A stretch of DNA of 64,000 nucleotides, taken from positions 98,850 through 162,849 of the forward strand of contig NZ_JH815226.1 in the NCBI RefSeq assembly GCF_000238095.2, read 5' to 3'. This document shows, one piece after another, positions 53,990-62,845 of the stretch. The DNA comes from Peptoanaerobacter stomatis (GTDB lineage Bacteria > Bacillota > Clostridia > Peptostreptococcales > Filifactoraceae). Position numbers and translations under genes: made by a program. How positions within the stretch are numbered: the first letter of the stretch is position 1; each line of letters opens with the position of its first letter. Below the pieces are notes generated by a model. The model did no database searches and was not told where the DNA came from. It was given only the letters and a program-made list of their open reading frames with translations.

Positions 53990-56578
53990 TTACTTTTTCT
54001 TTTTATTTGTATAGAATGTGTCTTCCATAGGTAGTTTTGGTCTTAACTTATGATCTCTCGCATAATATGCTCCTTGAACTGCCGGTGCAGTAGGTATTGT
54101 GGCTATTTCTCCTATTCCCTTTGAACCATATGCAACTCCGAGCAATTCGTCTTTTTCTACATATATAGCATTTATTTTCGGTATATCTATTGATTTCATA
54201 AGACCTAATGTACCAAATTTTGATTTAGGAACACAATCTTGAAGTTTAAAATCTTCCGTAAGTGCATATCCAAGCGACATAAGCACTCCACCTTCAATTT
54301 GTCCTTGTATAGATATAGGATTTACAACTTTCCCTGAATCATGTGCAGCATAAACTTCTTTTACCTTGCCATCATCGTCCAATATAACAACATGAGTCGC
54401 ATAACCGTAAGCAACGTGTGATTTCGGATTAGGTACATCTGCACCTAATTTATCTGTAGGCTCAAAATACTCATCATAATATTCTTTTCCATCGAGTTTG
54501 CTTAAATCTCCGTCTACCTTATCGAGATCATTTTTAAGTAATGATGATACACGTCTTACAGCTTCTCCACTTATAAGTGTTTGTCTTGAACCTGATGTAG
54601 TTCCTGAATCAGGTGCAATCTCAGAATTACAACCCATATTTTTAAATTTTGACTTAGGCATATTTAAAGTTTCTGCAGCCATTTGTATAAAAATCGTAGC
54701 ACAACCTTGCCCTATCTCAGAACCTCCGCAATAAATTTCAATAATTCCGTCATTTACTATTAATTTTGCACGTCCTGTGTCAGGAAGTCCAACTCCAACA
54801 CCTGCATTTTTCATAGCACAAGCTATACCTGCATTCGGATAATTCTTTTCATACACATCTTTTACCGCATCAAGTGTTTCTTTAAGTGCTGTTGAACAAT
54901 CTGCTATCTGTCCGTTAGGAAGTACTTTTCCAGGCTCTATAGCATTTCTATATCTTATCTCCCATGGAGATATTCCTACCATTTCTGCGAGTATATTTAT
55001 ATTTGACTCCAATGCAAACTCACTTTGGCATACACCAAAACCTCTAAAAGCTCCGGCAGGGGGATTATTTGTATAATAACCGTATCCTCTTATATCCGTA
55101 TTTTGATAACAATATGGACCTACTGAATGCGTGCAGGCACGTTCCAATACAGGCCCACATAATGAAGCATATGCACCTGTATCAAAATATATATCACAAT
55201 CAAGGCCTGTAAATATACCGTTTTCGTCACAAGCAAGGGTAAATGTTCCATGCATTGCATGACGTTTCGGATGAAATGCCAATGATTCATCTCTCGTAAA
55301 CTTGGCTTTTACAGTTCTTTGTAATTTCACTGCACAAAGAGCAGCTATATGCTGAACTGACATATCTTCTTTTCCGCCAAATCCACCACCTACAAGTTTA
55401 TTTTCTACAACTATTCTTTCTTTATCCCAACCTAACATTATAGATACTTCTTTTCTCGTATCAAAAACACTTTGATCTGAGCTGTATATCTTTACACCAT
55501 CTTTGTAAGGAAAAGCTATAGCACATTCCGGTTCTAAAAACGCATGTTCCGTAAAAGGTGTATCATAAGTACGAGTAACTACATATTTAGAGTTTGCAAT
55601 AGCTTCTTTAGCGTTACCTCTAGTAACGTGTCTGCTTTGACACAAATTGCCGTTAGGATGTAACTTAGGTGCATCTTCCTTCATAGCTTCATCTATATTT
55701 CTTACAGGTTCTAAAACTTCATATTCAATTTTTACAAGAGGTTTTGCTTTTTTAAGTATTTCTTCACTTTCTGCAACAACCAAACATATGGCATCTCCCA
55801 TGCATCTCGTAATATCACCTTTTGCAATCATTACATCCCAATCTTGCTGTATATGTCCAACTTTATTATTCGGTACATCTTCTGCTGTTAATACTGCTAC
55901 TACTCCATCTAATTTGAGTGCCTCAGAAAAATCTATATCTATAATCTTAGCTCTCGGATATTTTGTTCTTACGGCTGAAACGTGTAACATATCATCTATT
56001 TCAACATCATCTACATATTCTCCATATCCAAGAACTTTTTCACGCACATCAATTCTGAAAGCATTATCTCCTACACCATATTTATGGCCTTTTTCAAGTT
56101 CTTCATCTATACTGCTTTCCCCTCTTAGGATTTTTGCAACTAATTGTATTCCTTCGATTATCTTTTTATAACCTGTACATCTGCATATATTATTTTTTAA
56201 CGCCTCTTTTATTTCATCTTCATTAGGATCCGGATTGGTATCAATCAAGGCTTTTCCTGATATAACCATTCCAGGTATACAAAATCCGCATTGTACAGCT
56301 CCCTTTGCACCAAAAGCATATACAAACGCTTCTTTTTCTCTGTCACTAAGACCTTCAACTGTTATAATATTTTTTCCTACCGCTCGTTTAGTTGTCAATA
56401 TACAGGCTCTTGTAGCTTTGCCATCTACTATTATTGTACAAGTTCCGCAAGCACCTTGACTACATCCGTCTTTTACTGATTTAAGCTTCATATCATCTCT
56501 AAGAAACCTTAAAAGCGACTTGTCTTTATCAGTCTCAATCACATTACCATTGACCGTAAAACTATAAGTTTCAGGCAT
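53990..56578 (-). CDS. Molybdenum hydroxylase (selenium-dependent xanthine dehydrogenase-like), fused Fe-S and Mo domains
   Basis: 862 residues in one chain. The plant-type 2Fe-2S domain has Cys39, 44, 47 and 59. The second cluster domain has Cys97, 100, 132 and 134 (GFC and CRC motifs). The xanthine dehydrogenase-type Mo domain runs from about residue 175, with GGFGGKED, GAFRGFGVCQ, EIGQGC, SGSRQTLISG and the catalytic Glu in YGSKGIGEIATIPTAPA. There is no FAD domain, so electrons must leave to another carrier. Length and layout match the fused group I know as selenium-dependent xanthine dehydrogenase, but the substrate is not proven. Confidence 0.88.
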   Translation of the reverse strand: MPETYSFTVNGNVIETDKDKSLLRFLRDDMKLKSVKDGCSQGACGTCTIIVDGKATRACILTTKRAVGKNIITVEGLSDREKEAFVYAFGAKGAVQCGFCIPGMVISGKALIDTNPDPNEDEIKEALKNNICRCTGYKKIIEGIQLVAKILRGESSIDEELEKGHKYGVGDNAFRIDVREKVLGYGEYVDDVEIDDMLHVSAVRTKYPRAKIIDIDFSEALKLDGVVAVLTAEDVPNNKVGHIQQDWDVMIAKGDITRCMGDAICLVVAESEEILKKAKPLVKIEYEVLEPVRNIDEAMKEDAPKLHPNGNLCQSRHVTRGNAKEAIANSKYVVTRTYDTPFTEHAFLEPECAIAFPYKDGVKIYSSDQSVFDTRKEVSIMLGWDKERIVVENKLVGGGFGGKEDMSVQHIAALCAVKLQRTVKAKFTRDESLAFHPKRHAMHGTFTLACDENGIFTGLDCDIYFDTGAYASLCGPVLERACTHSVGPYCYQNTDIRGYGYYTNNPPAGAFRGFGVCQSEFALESNINILAEMVGISPWEIRYRNAIEPGKVLPNGQIADCSTALKETLDAVKDVYEKNYPNAGIACAMKNAGVGVGLPDTGRAKLIVNDGIIEIYCGGSEIGQGCATIFIQMAAETLNMPKSKFKNMGCNSEIAPDSGTTSGSRQTLISGEAVRRVSSLLKNDLDKVDGDLSKLDGKEYYDEYFEPTDKLGADVPNPKSHVAYGYATHVVILDDDGKVKEVYAAHDSGKVVNPISIQGQIEGGVLMSLGYALTEDFKLQDCVPKSKFGTLGLMKSIDIPKINAIYVEKDELLGVAYGSKGIGEIATIPTAPAVQGAYYARDHKLRPKLPMEDTFYTNKKKK

Positions 56579-56819
56579 AATTATCTCCCCTTTTATTATC
56601 TCCCAATAATATTATTATTTTTATACAATCACATAATAATATATAAATCTTTCATGTAAATACAAAAATTTAGTTGCTTAAAAAACAATACAATAATTTA
56701 TCCAACGAATTTAAAATATACACTGATAAAACTCTCGTTTAATCAGTTGTGCAAAAAAATAATATTCTAAATTCATTTGCACTCATAAAGACAAATAGTA
56801 TAGTTTTTTAATTTAAATT

Positions 56820-56833
56820 TTTGTGTACACAAA
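56820..56833. promoter_or_regulatory. Perfect 14-bp palindrome, possible operator
   Basis: TTTGTGTACACAAA is a perfect palindrome about 240 bp upstream of the molybdenum hydroxylase start, in otherwise unstructured AT-rich DNA. No regulator can be named for it. Confidence 0.35.
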
Positions 56834-57118
56834 TTTTTTATATGATATAAATAAATTTGCAATTGTTTAATATATATTAACATAAAATATAAAAAAAATA
56901 AATAATGATTTTTTGTTTTCAAACCCTTATATCAAGGTGTTATAAATATTTTATCCATTTTTTATCATTACGATAATTATAAAAATAAACATACTATATT
57001 TATAAAATTGCTCGCTTAAAATTTTAAATAAAAAGTTTTAAATAATATATCAAAAATTTTTTTTAATAACAAAATAGATAATTGCAATGTATCTACAAAT
57101 TTTTAAAAAAGTCAATAA

Positions 57119-57146
57119 TTGATTTTAAAAAAATTTGTAGTAAAAT
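57119..57146 (+). promoter_or_regulatory. Putative nrdD promoter
   Basis: TTGATT (57119-57124) and TAAAAT (57141-57146) are spaced by 16 bases. The expected transcription start falls at the first NrdR-like box, which is the usual position for repression. Confidence 0.45.
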
Positions 57147-57154
57147 ATTATAGC

Positions 57155-57201
57155 ACACAATATATAGTATTCTAATATTAAAATTTAACAAAATATTGTG
57201 T
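57155..57201 (+). promoter_or_regulatory. Tandem NrdR boxes upstream of nrdD
   Basis: ACACAATATATAGTAT (57155-57170) agrees at 14 of 16 positions with the NrdR consensus ACACWATATATWGTGT. TAACAAAATATTGTGT (57186-57201) agrees at 13. Their centres are 31 bp apart, about three helical turns, the standard spacing for NrdR, which represses ribonucleotide reductase genes when dATP is high. Confidence 0.7.
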
Positions 57202-57526
57202 ATTAGAAAGTGCGTTATACTATTACATAAAAATTATTACGACATATTGCACTTTGATTTACTTTTAAAGAAAAGGTTTTAAAATATTTTTTACTTTTTA
57301 TAAAATTGATATATTTTATAAAACTCTTGTAATTTTCTGTAAATAATTTCTAAGCATAAATTAATTTCATAATTTACTTAATAATACGGCATATTTAATA
57401 CATTATCAATACTGACACAACGTCTATGAAATTAGTTTAGAGAATTGTGATTTAAAGAATATATTTGATGTTTTTATTATTTTTAAATATAGATTTGCTT
57501 CGATAAAAAACGGATAGGGGATTAAA

Positions 57527-59653
57527 ATGCAAATTAAAGTTATAAAAAGAAATGGGAAAGAAGTAGATTTCGATAAACAAAGAATAGTCAGAGCTATTGA
57601 AAAAGCTATGAAATATGGTAGCGGTATCTACTCATATCAAATTGCTGTAGATGTCGCAAAAGAAATATATAGTGAATGTGTAAACGAGAATATAACGAAA
57701 ATTTCTATATTTACAATAGAAGACAAAGTTTTCAACAAACTTATAGCTCACGGTCAAAATACAACAGCACAGGTATATGAAGCTTATAAGGCTGTAAGAA
57801 AATATCAAAGAGAAAATAATACTACAGATGAAAATATAATGACTCTTATAGATAGAACAAATGAGCAAGTAATAAATGAAAATTCCAATAAAGATGCTAT
57901 CCTCAACTCTACTCAAAGGGATTTGTTGGCAGGTGAGATATCAAAAGATATTGCAATGAGAAAATTAATCCCTGCTCATCTTGTACAAGCTCATAAAAAC
58001 GCAAGCATTCATATACATGACATGGATTATATCCTTCAGCCAATGACAAATTGTTGCCTTATAAACATAGGTGATATGTTTGAAAACGGAACTGTTATAA
58101 ATAAAAAACAAATCAAAAAGCCACGCTCTTTTCAGGTAGCTTGTACAGTTTTGACACAGATAATCGCACAGGTTGCAAGTAATCAGTATGGTGGTCAATC
58201 AGTAGATTTAAAGCATTTAGCCCAATTTTTACCTATTTCATACAAAAAATACTACAACAGCATAATAGATGATGTAAAAGATGAAGAAACTGCAAAAAAA
58301 ATAGCTTCCAAACTCACAAAAAAAGAACTTCAATCAGGAATCCAAACTATACAATATCAGGTAAATACACTACTTACTACAAACGGTCAAGCCCCTTTTG
58401 TAACCATGTTTATGGATATAAAGGAAGGTATGCCGTATGAAGACGAAATGGCAATGATAATAGAAGAAGTTTTGAATCAAAGGATAGAAGGAATCGAAAA
58501 TGCAGTCGGAGTAAAAATAACTCCATCTTTTCCAAAGCTTGTATACGTTCTGAATGAAAGCACAACAAAAGGCGGAAAATACTATTATCTTACTAAATTA
58601 GCTGCAAAATGTACAGCTAAAAGAATGTATCCTGACTATATAAGCGAGAAAAAAATGTCGGAGATATATGAAGGCAATACATTTTCTCCTATGGGTTGTA
58701 GAAGTTTTTTACCTGCTTACAAAGATGAAAATGGCGAATATAAATTTGAAGGTAGGTTGAACATAGGAGTGCAGACACTTAACTTACCACAAGTAGCTAT
58801 ACTTGCAAACAAAGATAAAAACCTATTTTACAACATACTCGAAGAAAGACTTAATTTAATAAAAGAAATGGGACTTCTAAGATATAATCTGCTTAAAAAT
58901 CAACCGTCAGATGTATCACCTATACATTGGCAATATGGTGCAATAGCAAGATTAGAGCAAGGCGAAAAAATAGGAAAATTATTTTTAGACGGTTATGCTA
59001 CAATATCTGTCGGATATATAGGTTTACATGAAGCTGTATATGCTATGTTAGACGATTCTATAACAACAGATGAAGGACATCAATTTGCACTTGATATACT
59101 TAATTTTATGAAGAGTAGAGCAGATAAATGGAAATTGGAAACAAGATTGGCATTTACATTATATGGTACACCAAGCGAATCAACTGCCGGTAGACTTTGT
59201 GAAATAGATGCAGAAAACTTCGGAATAATAGAAGGCGTTACAGATAAAGGTTATTACACTAATTCATATCACGTAACACCATCAGAAGAGATAGATGCAT
59301 TTAATAAGCTAAAACTTGAATCCGATTTTCAAAAAATATCAACAGGTGGCTGCATATCATATATAGAAATACCTAATATGACAAACAATATAGAAGCTAT
59401 AGAATCTGTAATAGATTTTATGTACAACAATATAACTTATGCAGAATTTAACACGAAGTCTGACTACTGTCAAGTATGCGGCTATGATGGTGAAATTATA
59501 GTAAATGATGATTTAGAATGGGAATGCCCACAGTGTCACAATAAAGATATGCAAAAAATGAATGTAGTAAGACGTACTTGCGGATACTTGGGAGAAAATT
59601 ACTGGTCAAAAGGAAGAACAAAAGATATAAAAGACAGAGTAATGCATTTATAA
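57527..59653 (+). CDS. nrdD: Anaerobic ribonucleoside-triphosphate reductase (class III)
   Basis: 708 residues. The ATP-cone allosteric domain (about 1-95) starts MQIKVIKRNGKEVDFDKQRI. The glycyl radical catalytic domain has CTVLTQIIAQVASNQYGGQS, MGCRSFLPAY and GYIGLHEAVYAM. The C-terminal zinc site uses Cys648, 651, 667 and 670. The radical-site motif RRTCGYLG places the glycyl radical at Gly686. It reduces NTPs to dNTPs without oxygen, with NrdG as activator. The start has a GGGG-type ribosome site, and regulation by NrdR is suggested by the tandem boxes upstream. Confidence 0.97.
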   Translation: MQIKVIKRNGKEVDFDKQRIVRAIEKAMKYGSGIYSYQIAVDVAKEIYSECVNENITKISIFTIEDKVFNKLIAHGQNTTAQVYEAYKAVRKYQRENNTTDENIMTLIDRTNEQVINENSNKDAILNSTQRDLLAGEISKDIAMRKLIPAHLVQAHKNASIHIHDMDYILQPMTNCCLINIGDMFENGTVINKKQIKKPRSFQVACTVLTQIIAQVASNQYGGQSVDLKHLAQFLPISYKKYYNSIIDDVKDEETAKKIASKLTKKELQSGIQTIQYQVNTLLTTNGQAPFVTMFMDIKEGMPYEDEMAMIIEEVLNQRIEGIENAVGVKITPSFPKLVYVLNESTTKGGKYYYLTKLAAKCTAKRMYPDYISEKKMSEIYEGNTFSPMGCRSFLPAYKDENGEYKFEGRLNIGVQTLNLPQVAILANKDKNLFYNILEERLNLIKEMGLLRYNLLKNQPSDVSPIHWQYGAIARLEQGEKIGKLFLDGYATISVGYIGLHEAVYAMLDDSITTDEGHQFALDILNFMKSRADKWKLETRLAFTLYGTPSESTAGRLCEIDAENFGIIEGVTDKGYYTNSYHVTPSEEIDAFNKLKLESDFQKISTGGCISYIEIPNMTNNIEAIESVIDFMYNNITYAEFNTKSDYCQVCGYDGEIIVNDDLEWECPQCHNKDMQKMNVVRRTCGYLGENYWSKGRTKDIKDRVMHL

Positions 59654-59747
59654 TTGTTTACACCCAATTTGCTTCACTACAGCTACTATAATAAATATCT
59701 TTAAATATTTGTAAACAGCTTATTTATCTCAAATTTAGTATTAAATT

Positions 59748-59783
59748 AAAAGGGGTACAAAATTAAACGTACTCCTTTAATTT
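59748..59783 (+). terminator. Terminator after nrdD
   Basis: The hairpin arms AAAAGGGGTAC and GTACTCCTTT (one G-U pair) are followed shortly by TTTTTT, about 95 bp beyond the nrdD stop. It would partly separate nrdD from nrdG transcription. Confidence 0.6.
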
Positions 59784-59885
59784 TTTATAAATATCTTAAA
59801 AACAGATATTTATAAAAAATTGCCTAAAGCAAAATATATCTGAGTATTATATTAAAAGTATCTACGTTTCATTGGATAATAGTAT
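59784..59885 (-). repeat. Dispersed intergenic repeat, family B, copy 3
   Basis: It carries the same hairpin as copy 2 (arms TTTATAAATATCTT- and AGATATTTATAAA-type). Its reverse complement shares TAATACTCAGATATATTTTG and the left end TTATACTATTATCCAATGAA with the other copies. Confidence 0.6.
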
Positions 59886-59894
59886 AATCATATC

Positions 59895-60005
59895 TTATAC
59901 TAAACACTAATTAAAAATACATTACAATTATATGTTTAAAAATTTATATTTTTTCGAAACAACAAATTATCTAAATTTTATAATTTGTAATAGAGTTTAG
60001 TATAA
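59895..60005 (+). repeat. MITE-like element, family A, copy 3
   Basis: 111 bp with inverted ends TTATACTAAACACTA and, read inward from the right, TTATACTAAACTCTATT. The latter 17 bases are identical to the outer right end of the IS630 element at 4258-4274. The interior aligns with copies 1 and 2. It lies between nrdD and nrdG. Confidence 0.75.
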
Positions 60006-60067
60006 AATAAAAATTTTTCAGTATCTAATTAGGTTTTTGTATAAATTTATAAAAAGTAGGAATTGTT

Positions 60068-60580
60068 ATGAAATATGCACAAATAAGACATTATGATATA
60101 TCAAACGGTCTGGGAATAAGAACAAGCGTATTTTTTACCGGCTGCACACATAACTGCTATAACTGTTTTAACAAAGAATACCAAGATTTTTCGTACGGAA
60201 AAGAGTTTACACAAAAAGAGATTGATTTAATAATAAAATATATAAAAGAAGATGAAGTCTCCGGTCTCACCCTGCTCGGAGGAGAACCTCTTCAACAAAA
60301 TGTAGACGAGATGTGTAACTTTTTATCTCAAGTAAGGAAAGCATCTGATGATGTGAACAAAAAAATATGGATATATTCAGGTTATACATATGAAGAAATT
60401 TTAGAAGATTCAGAAAAAACAAAAATTATATCATATTGTGACATACTTGTAGACGGAAGATATGTAGAAATATTGAAAAATCTAAGATTGAAATTTAGAG
60501 GAAGCACTAATCAAAGAATTATAGATATTCAACAATCATTAAAAATGGGTAAAATCATAGATATATCAGACTATATATAA
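60068..60580 (+). CDS. nrdG: Anaerobic ribonucleotide reductase activating protein
   Basis: 170 residues. A radical SAM protein with the cluster motif CTHNCYNC (Cys26, 30 and 33) and GLTLLGGEPLQQ for SAM contact. It generates the glycyl radical on NrdD. The length is typical. It is 414 bp from nrdD, an interval filled with a terminator and two repeat elements, so it may have its own promoter. AGGAATTG upstream of the ATG gives a modest ribosome site. Confidence 0.95.
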   Translation: MKYAQIRHYDISNGLGIRTSVFFTGCTHNCYNCFNKEYQDFSYGKEFTQKEIDLIIKYIKEDEVSGLTLLGGEPLQQNVDEMCNFLSQVRKASDDVNKKIWIYSGYTYEEILEDSEKTKIISYCDILVDGRYVEILKNLRLKFRGSTNQRIIDIQQSLKMGKIIDISDYI

Positions 60581-60991
60581 TTTAAAAAAATACAAATATC
60601 ATTAATAAAATTCCTAAATCTTTAAATAATTATATTTTCAAACTTCAAATATATGAGATAAATCTATAAAATTTTTAAACAAAATTAATATAAAACAATA
60701 TTTTTAAAATATAGTCAAAAATACTTGTTGTAATTTATATAAAAGTGTATAATAAGTTGTTATTTTCATATACTTTTTATAATTTTATAATAAAGGTTAA
60801 TAGAATAACAGATATTTTCTGTTTTTAAGAATTTATTAGCTAAGCGAAGTTAAGTATACTTAAAATAAATTATATAAATATATCCATTAATTAAACAGGT
60901 ATTAATATCAGCTTTTATTTAAGTATAAAAAATAACAAAACTGCTAAAAACAATTTAAATAAAATAGATTTTTTAATTGGGAGATTTTTTT
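60581..60991. other. Gene-free interval between nrdG and asnA
   Basis: It contains a family D repeat (60793-60908). Otherwise it is AT-rich. No T-box leader for asnA was recognised. Confidence 0.55.
60793..60908 (+). repeat. Dispersed intergenic repeat, family D, copy 3
   Basis: Left block GATATTTTCTGTTTTTAAGA with TTAGCTAAG, right block ATTAATTAAACAGGTATTAA, both in the same order and orientation as copy 1. This copy does not flank a cassette. Confidence 0.6.
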
Positions 60992-61978
60992 ATGCAAAAC
61001 AAAAAAATGGATTTAAAACAGACTCAAATAGCTATAAAAACTGTTAAAGACTATTTTCAAAACAATTTATCTAAAGCTCTTAACTTAACAAGAGTTTCTG
61101 CTCCTCTTTTTGTAAGACCTGAAACAGGTCTTAATGATAATCTTAGCGGAATTGAAAAACCTGTATCTTTTGATTTAGGAGATTCCAATATACATTTGGA
61201 AATAGTGCAATCTCTTGCAAAATGGAAAAGATTTGCTCTTCTTAGATACGGTTTTAAACTTAATGAAGGATTATACACAGATATGAATGCCATAAGAGCT
61301 GATGAAAAATTGGATGAAGTTCATTCAATATATGTAGATCAATGGGATTGGGAAAAAATCATAAGCGTAGAAAATCGCAATGAAGAATATTTATATTCTA
61401 TAGTAAATAAAATATATGATGTATTTAAAAATACAGAAAAAATGATTAATGAAAAATATGAAGGTTATTTTTCTCAAAAATTACCGGATGAAATATATTT
61501 TATAAAGTCACAAGAACTTCTTGATATGTACCCTGATTTAAATTCAAAGGAAAGAGAAAAGGCAATCTGTAAAGAAAAAAAAGCTGTATTTATACAAGGT
61601 ATAGGAGGCAAACTTTCAAACGGTGCTTCTCACGACGACAGAAGTCCGGATTATGATGATTGGTCATTAAACGGAGATATACTGTTTTGGAATCCTGTAA
61701 TGAATGATGCCATCGAACTTTCAAGTATGGGTATAAGAGTAGATAAAAATTCATTGTTAAATCAATTAAAAATTTCCGGTAAGGAAGACAGACTTGAACA
61801 AAGTTACCATAAAGATCTTATAGGCGAAAAACTTCCCCTCACAATCGGAGGTGGTATCGGTCAGTCAAGAATATGTATGTATATGCTTGAAAAACGACAT
61901 ATAGGAGAAGTTCAGTCATCTGTTTGGGATGAAAAAAATATTAAAAAATGTGAAGAATTAGGAATAGAATTATTATAA
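60992..61978 (+). CDS. asnA: Aspartate-ammonia ligase (asparagine synthetase A)
   Basis: 328 residues. It makes asparagine from aspartate, ammonia and ATP, and has a class II aminoacyl-tRNA synthetase fold. Motifs: FVRPETGLNDNLSG, AIRADEKLDEVHSIYVDQWDWE, FIQGIGGKLSNGASHDDRSP and the C-terminal LPLTIGGGIGQSRICMYML (motif 3 arginine). ATG 60992 is preferred over a TTG five codons earlier, because GGGAG then lies about 7 bases upstream. It ends at a shared bidirectional terminator. Confidence 0.97.
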   Translation: MQNKKMDLKQTQIAIKTVKDYFQNNLSKALNLTRVSAPLFVRPETGLNDNLSGIEKPVSFDLGDSNIHLEIVQSLAKWKRFALLRYGFKLNEGLYTDMNAIRADEKLDEVHSIYVDQWDWEKIISVENRNEEYLYSIVNKIYDVFKNTEKMINEKYEGYFSQKLPDEIYFIKSQELLDMYPDLNSKEREKAICKEKKAVFIQGIGGKLSNGASHDDRSPDYDDWSLNGDILFWNPVMNDAIELSSMGIRVDKNSLLNQLKISGKEDRLEQSYHKDLIGEKLPLTIGGGIGQSRICMYMLEKRHIGEVQSSVWDEKNIKKCEELGIELL

Positions 61979-61981
61979 TAT

Positions 61982-62026
61982 AAAAAAGGATATATTTTAA
62001 CTTTTTAAAGTTGTATATCCTTTTTT
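61982..62026. terminator. Bidirectional terminator between asnA and the GntR gene
   Basis: The arms AAAAAAGGATATA and TATATCCTTTTTT form a perfect 13-bp stem between two convergent genes; the last base overlaps the GntR stop. Confidence 0.9.
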
Positions 62027-62721
62027 CAATACCTTTTGTAGTATTTTTCAATCATTTCTATATGTTGTGTCATAACTTTTCTCGCCATCTTCTCATTGTT
62101 TTCTTGTATGGCTGATATTATATCCTCGTGATGTTTTGTTATCATAGGTCTATTTTCACCGGCAATTATATTTTCTCTGGTAATCAAGATAAATGATGTC
62201 ATTATATGGTTTACTCCTCTTAAAAGATTTGTAAAAAATATATTTTTAGATATTTTCGCAATTTCATAATGAAATTGTCTATCATACTCTGCACTTTCTG
62301 TTGGATTTTTCCCATTTTCAATTTTGTCAAAAAGTTTTTTTAATCTTAAAATATCAGATTTATCCGCATTTTTAGCCGCCAATGATACCGTCTCTATTTC
62401 TATAGCTCGTCTTAATTGCACTACCTGCTCATAGCTGTGTCCGCTTAGGGAAAATAAAAGTTCTATTGATTCCGACAAATTATCTTCTATGTTGTCATTT
62501 ACATAACTGCCATCTCCCCATATGGTTTTAATTACCCCTATCATCTCCAGAGATCTTAACGCTTCTCTTACGGACGCCCTTGAGGCTCCTGTTTTTTCTG
62601 CTATTTCTCTTTCTGAAGGCAATCTGTCTCCCGGTCTTAATTCTTTATTCATTATATTTGTCTTTATCTGTTCCATTATCTTGTTAGGAATATTTATATT
62701 TTTTATAGGTTTCATTATCAT
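62026..62721 (-). CDS. FadR-type GntR family transcriptional regulator
   Basis: 231 residues. The N-terminal winged helix has LRPGDRLPSEREIAEKTGAS and RASVREALRSLEMIGVI. The C-terminal all-helical FCD domain (about 90-225) carries the ligand/metal residues in EYDRQFHYEIAK and a late histidine in MITKHHEDIISAI. It resembles LldR-type regulators that bind small carboxylates. The start is set by GAGGGTG six bases upstream of ATG 62721. It lies downstream of a LarA-type gene on the same strand, so control of that racemase by lactate or a similar acid is a reasonable inference. Confidence 0.9.
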   Translation of the reverse strand: MIMKPIKNINIPNKIMEQIKTNIMNKELRPGDRLPSEREIAEKTGASRASVREALRSLEMIGVIKTIWGDGSYVNDNIEDNLSESIELLFSLSGHSYEQVVQLRRAIEIETVSLAAKNADKSDILRLKKLFDKIENGKNPTESAEYDRQFHYEIAKISKNIFFTNLLRGVNHIMTSFILITRENIIAGENRPMITKHHEDIISAIQENNEKMARKVMTQHIEMIEKYYKRY

Positions 62722-62845
62722 GATATGCACCCTCATTTTAAGTTTATAGTATATAACTCTTCATCATAATGTATTTGATTAATTTACATAGTTATTAATA
62801 AAAATATAATTATAATTCATTTTTAATCAGTTTTTTATTAATAGC

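Larger units (their letters stand above)
56579..57526. other. 948-bp gene-free interval between the molybdenum hydroxylase and nrdD genes
   Basis: No convincing gene on either strand. It contains a 14-bp palindrome at 56820-56833 (possible operator), a putative nrdD promoter at 57119-57146, tandem NrdR-box-like sites at 57155-57201, and then a ~325-nt AT-rich leader with a small inverted repeat (AAAGTGC at 57207-57213, GCACTTT at 57249-57255). Confidence 0.6.

Noticed and set aside
57207-57255. Riboswitch in the nrdD leader
   Set aside because: Only a 7-bp inverted repeat was found; no known aptamer core such as the cobalamin or purine motifs is present.
60581-60991. T-box leader for asnA
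   Set aside because: The conserved T-box core and an antiterminator/terminator pair were looked for and not seen; most of the interval is explained by a family D repeat.
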